Shown: one piece after another, positions 9,376 to 16,828 of the stretch | Position numbering within the stretch: the stretch's first letter is position 1 | Layout: every line of letters begins with the position of its first letter | NCBI RefSeq assembly: GCF_000217955.3 | Contig: NZ_AFOY02000023.1 | Location: forward strand, 118,205 to 182,204 | Reading direction: 5' to 3' | Length of the DNA stretch: 64,000 bases | Origin: Pseudomonas fluorescens HK44 | GTDB lineage: Bacteria > Pseudomonadota > Gammaproteobacteria > Pseudomonadales > Pseudomonadaceae | The notes under the pieces: model-generated | Told to the model about the DNA's origin: nothing | Databases searched by the model: none | What the model saw: the letters and a program-made list of their open reading frames with translations, nothing else | Made by a program: the position numbers and the translations under genes

Positions 9376-9427
9376 CGCGGTTCTACCAACGACAGAATGG
9401 CAAGTGCCTGAAGTTATTGCGTTTGTG

Positions 9428-11098
9428 TTACAGGGTTATGACCGAGTCAGTGGATTTTGGTGAAAAAGTGGCATTTTGACTTGATGGCCGCGCCGCTTGA
9501 ACGCGATTGCGTCCGGCGTTCTTGGCGCGATACAACGCCTCGTCCGCCTGGCTGGCCATCATCAGGCTGTCGGAATCTTCGTGCAGGTCCACCACGCCGG
9601 CGCTGAACGTGCACCAGAGGTCCTGCGGCTGGGCCGGGTAGTGGATCTCGGCAAAGCGCTGGCGGATTTCATCGAGCACTTTACAGGCCGATTCGATATC
9701 GGTGTCCGGCATCACGATGGCGAACTCTTCACCGCCATACCGGCCGATGAAGTCGGTCTTGCGCAGGCGTTGCTTGAGAAACAGTGCCAGGCTCTTGATC
9801 ACCCGGTCGCCCATGGGGTGGCCGTGGCTGTCGTTGACCCGTTTGAAGTGGTCAATGTCGAGCATCGCAAAGCTCAATGGCTTGTTCTCGCGGCGGGCGC
9901 GGAAGCTGCAGTCTTCGAGCAATTGCAGAATATGGGTGTGGTTATAGAGGCCGGTCAGGCTGTCACGGACCATTCGCGCCTTGAGGTTGCGCGCCCGGGC
10001 TGCACGGTTGCGCACGGTGGTGATCAGGTGCCGCGGCTTGATCGGCTTGGTCAGGAAGTCGTCGCCACCTTCGCTCATGGCGTCGAGCTGCTTGTCCAGG
10101 TCGTCTTCGGCCGACAAGTAGATGATCGGCACGCTGACGTAACGGTCATTGTGCCGGATCACCTTGGCCAGTTCGGTGCCGGTGCAGGTCGGCATGTACA
10201 TGTCGAGGATGATCAGGTCGGGCTGGAAATCCGCCAGCTCGGCCATCGCCTGAATCGGCTCGATCAAGGTGCGGGTGACGATCCCGGCGCTGTTGAGCAG
10301 GCGCTCGGTGTGCAGGGCCTGGGCACGGGAGTCGTCGATGATCAGCACTTTATAAGGTTCGTACTGGGCGACGCAGGTCAGCACTTCGATCTTTTCCAGC
10401 AGGCTCGACGCATCGAGGGTGCCGGTCAGAAACTCCTGGCCGCCGGCGCGTACGGCCGCGAGGCGGGTCGGGGTGTCGGTTTCCAGCAGGCTGAAAAACA
10501 GCAGCGGCAGTTTGTGCTCAAGACCGGTCTGAGCTTCAGCCGCCAATTGCAAACCCATGCCGGGGCCGCTGAAGTCGACGTCCATGACAATCGCTGCCGG
10601 CAGCCGCTCGACCATCGAGGAGCGAAACGCCGCCACGCTGTCCAGCGATTGCGCGCTGAGACCGAAAAATTCGAGTTGCTTGGCCAGTCGCTCGGCGCGG
10701 TCGTGATCTTGCAGCATCACGTAGATCGGCTTGCGCAGTGGCGGTAGAAAGGTTTGTTCGAGTTGGTCGCCATGCCGCAGGCCGGTGCGCGACAGGCGCT
10801 GCATCAGGCGATTGAGGTCGGTGATCAGCCCGCTGCTCAGGCGCCCGCGGTTGGCATCGACGGCCGCAAGCGACTGGCCGATGCTGTGTGCCAGGTGGGT
10901 GTGCTCGGGTTGTTCGAAGCGTTCGGCGAAACGCAGCAGGCGCAGGTTTGCTTCACTCAGCTCTGCCAGGTCAGTGCCTGACCATTCACAGCGTTGCAGG
11001 CGCTGCCATATCTCAAGAATCTGACGTGCTTGATGAATTACCCGCTGGGCAAAGTGGTGCTTGAGGCGCTCACGGCTGGGGTCTTCTGGCTCGGTCAT
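9428..11098 (-). CDS. gcbA: Response regulator with diguanylate cyclase (GGDEF) domain, GcbA-like
   Basis: 556 residues. An N-terminal helical part (about 1-120) is followed by a degenerate receiver (about 127-245), a second receiver (about 250-370) with phospho-acceptor D299 in LIILDMYMP, and a GGDEF domain. The active site is GGEEF at 455-459, and an RKTD inhibitory site for c-di-GMP lies five residues before it. It should make cyclic di-GMP. The position next to ctpL matches PA4843 and P. fluorescens gcbA, a promoter of biofilm attachment. The start at 11098 follows a long region without coding. The enzyme is predicted active because catalytic and feedback sites are both intact. Confidence 0.9.
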   Translation of the reverse strand: MTEPEDPSRERLKHHFAQRVIHQARQILEIWQRLQRCEWSGTDLAELSEANLRLLRFAERFEQPEHTHLAHSIGQSLAAVDANRGRLSSGLITDLNRLMQRLSRTGLRHGDQLEQTFLPPLRKPIYVMLQDHDRAERLAKQLEFFGLSAQSLDSVAAFRSSMVERLPAAIVMDVDFSGPGMGLQLAAEAQTGLEHKLPLLFFSLLETDTPTRLAAVRAGGQEFLTGTLDASSLLEKIEVLTCVAQYEPYKVLIIDDSRAQALHTERLLNSAGIVTRTLIEPIQAMAELADFQPDLIILDMYMPTCTGTELAKVIRHNDRYVSVPIIYLSAEDDLDKQLDAMSEGGDDFLTKPIKPRHLITTVRNRAARARNLKARMVRDSLTGLYNHTHILQLLEDCSFRARRENKPLSFAMLDIDHFKRVNDSHGHPMGDRVIKSLALFLKQRLRKTDFIGRYGGEEFAIVMPDTDIESACKVLDEIRQRFAEIHYPAQPQDLWCTFSAGVVDLHEDSDSLMMASQADEALYRAKNAGRNRVQAARPSSQNATFSPKSTDSVITL

Positions 11099-11421
11099 AT
11101 CCTGGCTACTAGTTAGGGTGCATGCTGAGATCGACTGATGGCCCTATGCTAGCACCTCTTTCCAATGGCATGAGTGTCGTACATCAATAAACTGCAAAGC
11201 GAGGTTATTCAGTTCCTGATCGACTGGTCTGAGTTGCCTCGTCATTGCACAGAAAAGGCCCGGTCGGCAGGTGTTTCAGGCGCTTTCTGCGTAATTTCAA
11301 GGAAACGGCTGATCGAGTTACGGAGCCCATCTGTCAGGGTTTTCTGATTTTTCGTCGGTGTGAGGCTGACGGTTTTTTCGGCTGTTAGGGTTCAGGGATT
11401 CCCCTATAAGCCGTCCACATC
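11099..11421. other. Intergenic region between gcbA and the Hcp module
   Basis: 323 bp separating divergent genes. It should hold the promoters of gcbA and of the DUF2515 gene. A TATAAG box lies at 11405-11410, too close to the ATG at 11422 to serve it in the usual way, and no strong ribosome site precedes that ATG. No repeat, hairpin terminator or small ORF stands out. This is the left boundary of accessory DNA, because gcbA and the DUF2333 gene are expected to be neighbours. Confidence 0.5.
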
Positions 11422-12573
11422 ATGACCCAGTGTTTCGAAGAACACCGTAGCGATGATCAGCACCTGAACCACAACAGCGCGTCTGTCGCTGACTGTGAAT
11501 GCAAAGAGGTGCGGCTTTACGGCAGCAAGACTTTGGTCACCGACGTACCGATCCTCACGTGCTCATGCCTCTGGCGTACCTACCAGCGCGAAGCTGAAAA
11601 AATCGTCGCACCGGAGGGTGTCTTGATTGCCGACCCGGTAGAGCGCAATCGCGCGATCAACGCTGCCTACGCCCGATTGTGGCTGCATGACTCGCGGTTC
11701 CAGTGGGCGGGGCTGGCGGCGTTTGCTTCAAAGCAGGTCGGCTGCGGATTGCTCCACGCGGCGGACAGCGTTGAACGCATCAATGATGAGCGTCAGACCA
11801 GGCAGGTTTTGCGAGACAGCCGCCGCGAGTTCGGATTGCTGACGCCGGACAAGATGGCGGAACAGACAGACGCGTTGCTCGACTATAAAGAAGCCGATGC
11901 GCGCAATCCTGTTCCCTCCGTGGATTTCCGTTCACGAGGAGAGGATCTGTCGCTGGTGCAGCAGCAATTCAAGCATGTGCACGACATGATGGCGTTGGGT
12001 AATACCACGCTGTTTCTGGATGTTTATCCGTTGCATGAGTTTTTTGCGAAGCGTGGGTTGGGGGAGTTGAAGCAGTGTTTGAAAGCGCGTGAAGCAATTT
12101 ATGGACATCCGAAGTTTCCGGTGCTTTGGCCTGTGGGGCAGAAAAAGCTCCAGTTCGGCCTGATATACCCCGAAGTTTTGCCGGCTTTTGAGGCGATAGA
12201 GGCAGGGGATATTGCCAAGAGCGTGGAGTATTTGGCGTCGCATGAGCAGAAAAACATTCTCCAGCCGACAATTTACCAGGACCGCCAATTAGCGGCTTTG
12301 CTGCGTGGCAACCACGCTTCCTACGTCACAGGGTTTCCTTCAGGCGTTGCACAGGCTATCGAGTTGACCCTGACTAGCCAATGCCAGCGCGTCAAGGACG
12401 GACGGACCATCGGTTTTGGCAACAACCCGTTGGCGGATTTGTCGGACATCGAGCAACGAATGCCATTCGTGCTCCAAGCGGCGGCACGCTTTGATCAGAT
12501 GCTCAGCGATCACAACCGTAGCGCATTGGAGCAATCGATCAACGAGATCGCATCGGGCGGCAGCGCGCTATGA
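11422..12573 (+). CDS. DUF2515-like protein of an Hcp-linked module
   Basis: 383 residues, predicted soluble, with no signal peptide. After a variable N-terminus (Cys-containing, LTCSCLWRTYQREAEKI), the middle resembles DUF2515 (YppC-like) proteins: NRAINAAYARLWLHDSRFQWAGLAAFASKQVG, then LGNTTLFLDVYPLHEFF, then a long helical C-terminus. The resemblance is judged by eye. It is the first gene of a four-gene unit ending with Hcp and overlaps the next gene by 4 bp (ATGA). A role as a T6SS-delivered effector or accessory factor is inferred only from that linkage; no nuclease, lipase or peptidase motif is visible. The ribosome site is poor, so the start could be internal. Confidence 0.65.
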   Translation: MTQCFEEHRSDDQHLNHNSASVADCECKEVRLYGSKTLVTDVPILTCSCLWRTYQREAEKIVAPEGVLIADPVERNRAINAAYARLWLHDSRFQWAGLAAFASKQVGCGLLHAADSVERINDERQTRQVLRDSRREFGLLTPDKMAEQTDALLDYKEADARNPVPSVDFRSRGEDLSLVQQQFKHVHDMMALGNTTLFLDVYPLHEFFAKRGLGELKQCLKAREAIYGHPKFPVLWPVGQKKLQFGLIYPEVLPAFEAIEAGDIAKSVEYLASHEQKNILQPTIYQDRQLAALLRGNHASYVTGFPSGVAQAIELTLTSQCQRVKDGRTIGFGNNPLADLSDIEQRMPFVLQAAARFDQMLSDHNRSALEQSINEIASGGSAL

Positions 12574-13253
12574 ATCTGCGCCGACGGTTATTGGGCTGGC
12601 GCTGCGGCGCCGGCCTTCTGCTTCTGGCTGTTGTAGCTTGGGCCGCCATACATCAGCTAACGCAACCTCTCTGGGATGAGCCGGAAATCGTCCTGAAAAT
12701 GGGTGGAACATATGACGATTTGCGCAGGAGCTCTTCAGCCCCGTTTAGTTCGGAGATACGGGGGCACGTCTGGTTCGGCATTCCCAAGGTCGATGCAAAA
12801 TTGCGATTCGTCGACCCGCAGTTCGGGTTTACCACGCCTGCGGCGCGCTTTTTCACTGTCGACTTTGACGACAATGTCATTTTCGGCATTCGCATGTCTC
12901 CACAGATCGAGCCGCTCCTGATTGATGACGCGCTTAAGGTCGTTCTCGACCTGCAAGACCAATGGCGCGAGAAAGGTTGGGTGGCGAAGGGACTGCGAAA
13001 CAATCCAACGATCGTCGATACACCTGAATGGCGGGCCTACCTGCGCAAAGGAATTCTCGCAGGGATAACCTATTGGCAAGCCAACGATAAGTATCAGGTC
13101 ATGCTGGTAGTGGGTCGCTTCGAGGATTACCGAAACCCGACCGAAGAGCGCTACCTCATCACCCTCGCACTCGCCAAACCCTGGACGCCCTTCGATGAAA
13201 TCGAAGACATGTACGACGAACCCCGTCACTTCCCCGCCCCACAACCCAAATAA
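12570..13253 (+). CDS. Membrane-anchored protein of the Hcp module
   Basis: 227 residues. One N-terminal membrane helix (about 12-29, GAGLLLLAVVAWAAIHQL) is not followed by a lipobox cysteine, so this is a signal anchor with a periplasmic domain. No family is recognised. The ATGA overlap with the upstream gene implies translational coupling, and hcp starts 14 bp downstream. In T6SS modules a periplasmic protein coupled to a candidate effector is often the immunity protein. That is an inference from layout; an accessory secretion role is equally possible. Confidence 0.6.
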   Translation: MNLRRRLLGWRCGAGLLLLAVVAWAAIHQLTQPLWDEPEIVLKMGGTYDDLRRSSSAPFSSEIRGHVWFGIPKVDAKLRFVDPQFGFTTPAARFFTVDFDDNVIFGIRMSPQIEPLLIDDALKVVLDLQDQWREKGWVAKGLRNNPTIVDTPEWRAYLRKGILAGITYWQANDKYQVMLVVGRFEDYRNPTEERYLITLALAKPWTPFDEIEDMYDEPRHFPAPQPK

Positions 13254-13267
13254 AAAGGAGCTCCACC

Positions 13268-13774
13268 ATGCCAACCCCCGCCTTTATGACCCTCCACGGC
13301 GAACGACAAGGTCTCATCAGCAAAGGCGCCTTCACCGAGGCATCAGTGGGCAACATCTATCAGTTGGGCCGTGAGGACCAGATCATGATTCAGGCCCTGA
13401 GCCATGGCATTTTTGTGCCTAAAGGGTCGGGGGCGGGGCGTCGGATGCACAAGCCATTGATCATTACCAAGGCGATCGACAAGTCGTCGCCGCTGATCAA
13501 CATCGCTTTGTGTTCCGGGGAGTTGCTCAGCAAGTGCCGTGTCGAGTGGTATCGCACCTCGGCTCACGGAACGCAGGAGCATTTCTACACGATGGAACTG
13601 GAAGACGCGGTGATCATCGGCGCAGAAGTGCTTATGCCCCATTGCCAGGACCCCGGTAGTGCGCACATTACCCAGTTGGAGAAGGTTCACTTCAGCTACC
13701 GGCGCATCTACTGGAGACATGAAATCAGCCGGACCATGGGCTCCGACGAGTGGAACGGGGAGCCGCAGGCATGA
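13268..13774 (+). CDS. hcp: Hcp-family type VI secretion tube protein
   Basis: 168 residues, normal Hcp length. Hcp hexamers stack as the inner tube of the T6SS and carry small effectors in the lumen. Recognisable elements are the N-terminal strand (PAFMTLHGERQGLISKGA), the loop HKPLIITKAIDKSSPL typical of the HcpA/Hcp1 family, and the C-terminal FSYRRIYWRHEI. A strong ribosome site (AAGGAG) lies 8 nt before the ATG. No tss structural genes are in the window, so this is an orphan hcp that must use an apparatus encoded elsewhere. It overlaps the next gene by ATGA. Confidence 0.9.
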   Translation: MPTPAFMTLHGERQGLISKGAFTEASVGNIYQLGREDQIMIQALSHGIFVPKGSGAGRRMHKPLIITKAIDKSSPLINIALCSGELLSKCRVEWYRTSAHGTQEHFYTMELEDAVIIGAEVLMPHCQDPGSAHITQLEKVHFSYRRIYWRHEISRTMGSDEWNGEPQA

Positions 13775-14247
13775 AACTGGTCAGCGAGCTTTATCTGTCC
13801 GCGTGGGAGCGCCAGCATGCTTACTCCTGCGAGCAAGCGCTGGATCTCGTCCGCCAGGCATTGCTCGATCGGCAATCTGTCGAGGGCCTGGACGAGTTGC
13901 GTGCCAGCCTGCTGATTGATATCGACAGCGAGGTGCTGCAACAGCTCGAGCGTGGCGAGTGGTGGTTAATCAGGGCTGAAGCCGACTACGGCGACTGGGT
14001 GATGCCGGTGCGCGCTTTCGATCAGGCGATTATCGAGTTGATGAAAAACCCGCCTGTCCAGGCCTCGCGATCGCCAAGGGTTTTCCGCCTCGTTGCCAGC
14101 GTCACGGCCGAGCCGCTGGCTCAGCAGCGTTACGTCGCGACCGTGGACGGGCAGGCTGTCCAGAGAAGGACTGACGGCGAAGGTATCGCCCATCTTTTTG
14201 CACCAGCCGAGGTGCGGCAGATTTCCATGGAGGTCATCGGCGTTTAG
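13771..14247 (+). CDS. Small protein coupled to hcp, with transthyretin-like C-terminus
   Basis: 158 residues, not assigned to a known family. The ATG at 13771 overlaps the hcp stop (ATGA), so it is translationally coupled to Hcp. The N-terminal half (YLSAWERQHAYSCEQALDLV) is mixed helical. The C-terminal 50 residues show the pattern RYVATVDGQ..RRTDGEGIAHLF, a G-x-T-D-x-x-G beta motif often found next to toxin or cargo domains in T6SS proteins. It could be an Hcp chaperone, adaptor or part of a cargo system. The frame also offers an ATG at 13750, but the coupled start is preferred. Confidence 0.65.
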   Translation: MKLVSELYLSAWERQHAYSCEQALDLVRQALLDRQSVEGLDELRASLLIDIDSEVLQQLERGEWWLIRAEADYGDWVMPVRAFDQAIIELMKNPPVQASRSPRVFRLVASVTAEPLAQQRYVATVDGQAVQRRTDGEGIAHLFAPAEVRQISMEVIGV

Positions 14248-14400
14248 CGTAAGCATGGACGTTTGAGTTCAGCGGCAACGGTCGCCGCAGGTCCGGTTGT
14301 AATTTTTCGGGATTACCCCAACGGCAGATGCCGGTCAAAGGCACATTGTTGTATCGTTGTGGTCGAACCGACGAACTCAAGTGATTGAAAGGATATCGCC

Positions 14401-15468
14401 ATGCTGGACTGGAAGAACCGCACAGGCAGCGCGCCTGAACGTGCCGCCGAACCCAAGTCGGCAACCCGCAGCTATTTAGGTGGCCTGCTGTTCAGCCGCG
14501 CATTGGCCACCTTGATCAGCCTGTATTTGCTGGTGGCCCTCGCCCTGGGCTGGTATTGGAGCCATGAACCTGCGCTGTTTCCGGTTCAGCAGAGCGCACA
14601 ACTGGCTGCCGAGAAAGAAGGCAAGCAGATGGTTGTTGGCTACACCACGGTGGAAACCCTCAAGACCGTCGCCGGTACCTTGCTGAACAAGCCGGGTGGC
14701 TATATTTCCAATGACCGTTTTCCACCAGGCTTGTGGCTGGACGACATGCCAAATTGGGAATATGGCGTGCTGGTGCAAGTCCGCGATCTGACTCGCGCCT
14801 TGCGTAAAGACTTTGCCCGTTCGCAATCGCAATCGGCTGAAGACGCCGATCTGGCCAAGGCCGAGCCGCGTTTCAACTTTGACAACAAGAGTTGGATGCT
14901 GCCGTCCAGCGAGTCGGAATACCAGGAAGGCATCAACTCCCTGAGCCGCTACCAGGCTCGCCTGTCCGATCCAACGCAAAAAAACGCCCAGTTCTATGCG
15001 CGTGCCGACAACCTGAACAACTGGCTGGGTGATGTCGCGACCCGCTTGGGTTCACTGTCGCAACGGCTGTCGGCCAGTGTTGGCCGGGTCAAGCTGAACA
15101 CCGCGCTGAAAACCGAAACCCTGGCGCCGGGTCAGGTGCCGCAGCTGGATGAAGAACGGGTGGAAACCCCTTGGCTGCAAATCGACGACGTATTCTATGA
15201 AGCGCGTGGTCAGGCCTGGGCACTGTCGCATTTGCTACGCGCCATCGAAGTCGACTTCGCCGATGTATTGGCGAAGAAGAACGCGACGGTCAGCGTACGT
15301 CAGATCATTCGTGAACTGGAGGCCTCCCAGGAAACCGTCTGGAGCCCGATGATCCTCAACGGCAGCGGTTTCGGGGTTTTGGCCAACCACTCGCTGGTCA
15401 TGGCCAACTACATCTCGCGGGCCAACGCGGCAGTTATCGATTTGCGTCAATTGCTCAATCAGGGCTGA
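14401..15468 (+). CDS. DUF2333 family inner-membrane protein
   Basis: 355 residues. A short cytoplasmic N-terminus is followed by one membrane helix (about 33-52, ALATLISLYLLVALALGWYW) and a large periplasmic domain. It belongs to DUF2333, a gammaproteobacterial family of unknown function, and matches PA4842 by position. A site AAAGGA lies before the ATG. It sits 3 bp before the Nudix gene and is probably cotranscribed with it. In P. aeruginosa its neighbour is gcbA, so the Hcp module has been inserted or lost at this junction. Confidence 0.85.
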   Translation: MLDWKNRTGSAPERAAEPKSATRSYLGGLLFSRALATLISLYLLVALALGWYWSHEPALFPVQQSAQLAAEKEGKQMVVGYTTVETLKTVAGTLLNKPGGYISNDRFPPGLWLDDMPNWEYGVLVQVRDLTRALRKDFARSQSQSAEDADLAKAEPRFNFDNKSWMLPSSESEYQEGINSLSRYQARLSDPTQKNAQFYARADNLNNWLGDVATRLGSLSQRLSASVGRVKLNTALKTETLAPGQVPQLDEERVETPWLQIDDVFYEARGQAWALSHLLRAIEVDFADVLAKKNATVSVRQIIRELEASQETVWSPMILNGSGFGVLANHSLVMANYISRANAAVIDLRQLLNQG

Positions 15469-15471
15469 GTC

Positions 15472-16041
15472 ATGGTCGATAACCTGAATGAGGCTGCGCA
15501 CCGCGCGGCCTCGGACGCCGAACACATCGCCTGGGTCGACGAGCAGGACAACCTGCTCGGCTCTTTGGTGCGTTCGGACTTGCGTGAGCGCGGGCTGATC
15601 GGGCGCGGCACTTACATCATGTTGTTTAACTCGGCCGGTGAATTGTGCGTGCATCAGCGCACGTTCAGCAAAGCCATTTATCCGGGATTCTGGGATGTGG
15701 CGGCGGGCGGCATGGTGCTGGCGACCGAAACCTACGCCGAATCGGCGGCCCGTGAACTGGAAGAAGAGTTGGGCGTCAGCGGGGTCGAACTGACCGCCCA
15801 TGATCATTTTTTCTTTGAAGACACCGGCAACCGCCTGTGGTGTTCGGCGTTTTCGGCGGTCTGGGACGGGCCGTTGATCCTGCAGCCGGAAGAAGTGCTT
15901 CAGGCCCGCTTTATTCCCATCGAACAGGTGATGCAGGAAATCACGCAGAAGCCTTACTGCCCGGACTCTCTGGCGGCGTTGAAGCGCTATCTGCGCGCGC
16001 GTGGAGGTGACGCTGTAAAGGGCGTCGCAAAAGATCTATAA
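15472..16041 (+). CDS. Nudix hydrolase (YfcD-like)
   Basis: 189 residues. The Nudix box is complete: G-x5-E-x7-RELEEELGV (about residues 79-101), which binds Mg and hydrolyses a nucleoside diphosphate-X bond. The surrounding sequence (WVDEQDNLLGSL, GTYIMLFNSAGELCVHQRT, YPGFWDVAAGG) resembles the YfcD / isopentenyl-diphosphate isomerase-like branch. The substrate is unknown. It starts 3 bp after the DUF2333 stop, so the two are an operon, equivalent to PA4842-PA4841. Confidence 0.88.
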   Translation: MVDNLNEAAHRAASDAEHIAWVDEQDNLLGSLVRSDLRERGLIGRGTYIMLFNSAGELCVHQRTFSKAIYPGFWDVAAGGMVLATETYAESAARELEEELGVSGVELTAHDHFFFEDTGNRLWCSAFSAVWDGPLILQPEEVLQARFIPIEQVMQEITQKPYCPDSLAALKRYLRARGGDAVKGVAKDL

Positions 16042-16235
16042 AATGGCGCCGATTGGCTCTTAGCAAGTGCGCTTTTTGCCGTTACACTGCGCGACCTTTT
16101 CAAGCTGAACCGGCACTCCTTATTTTTAAGGGCGTCCGGTCCAGTAGCGCTGCCCCTGCCTGAGTGGGGCTTCGCGGTCGATAGCACGTGCCAACGTTGC
16201 TGCGACCAGTCTTTGTCCTCCCAAGAGGATTGCCG

Positions 16236-16607
16236 GTGGCCAAAAAAGCCGCATCCTTCGCCGCCCTTGGTGGCCTGGTATTTTCCACCGACGCAGGTCG
16301 ACATTGCCCGGACTGTAGCCAGCCGGTGGCAGCCTGCATCTGCAAACAAACCGTTATCCCGGCCGGCGACGGCATCGCGCGCGTGCGCCGCGAAAGCAAG
16401 GGCCGGGGCGGCAAGACGGTGACCACCATCAGCGGCGTGCCGCTGGCCGAAGACGCGCTCAAGGATCTCGCCACGGCGTTGAAGAAACGCTGCGGCACCG
16501 GTGGCGCGTTGAAGGACGGGATCATCGAAATCCAGGGCGATCATGTCGAGCTACTCTTGGCAGAGCTGATCAAACACGGTTTCAAAGCGAAGAAATCCGG
16601 CGGCTAG
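16236..16607 (+). CDS. yciH: SUI1/eIF1-like translation factor YciH
   Basis: 123 residues from a GTG start. The GTG at 16236 has an excellent ribosome site (AAGAGGA, 6 nt away) and gives the family N-terminus MAKKAASFAALGGLVFSTD. An upstream ATG at 16188 in the same frame has no such support. The first part holds a small cysteine cluster (CPDCSQPVAACIC). The rest is the SUI1 fold (KTVTTISGVPL, ALKKRCGTGGALKDGIIEIQGDH). It is thought to influence start-codon fidelity. Position between the Nudix gene and speA matches PA4840. Confidence 0.92.
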   Translation: MAKKAASFAALGGLVFSTDAGRHCPDCSQPVAACICKQTVIPAGDGIARVRRESKGRGGKTVTTISGVPLAEDALKDLATALKKRCGTGGALKDGIIEIQGDHVELLLAELIKHGFKAKKSGG

Positions 16608-16611
16608 CAGC

Positions 16612-16688
16612 CTCTGTGAAAACCACCCCGACTTGATGCAGTCCTGATCCGATTCAGGTTGAACGTCGTCTCCATGGTTTTCACAGAG
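16612..16688. repeat. Long-armed inverted repeat downstream of yciH
   Basis: Perfect 14-bp arms CTCTGTGAAAACCA (16612-16625) and TGGTTTTCACAGAG (16675-16688), 49 bp apart. A smaller hairpin CCTGATCCGATTCAGG is nested inside. It lies 4 bp past the yciH stop and 140 bp before speA. It could be a structured 3' end or a small RNA; there is no simple T-tract terminator. Confidence 0.6.
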
Positions 16689-16828
16689 CCTGTTCTGACC
16701 GGTTTCTAAACTCAGCGCTGCAACTGAGGTCTATCCCCTCGTTGCAGGCTAATCGTCATTTTTTCACTTTAGACTGCGCCAGCCCTCAACCCGGGTGGCG
16801 CTCTTTGACTTCTTTATAGGGGACTTCG

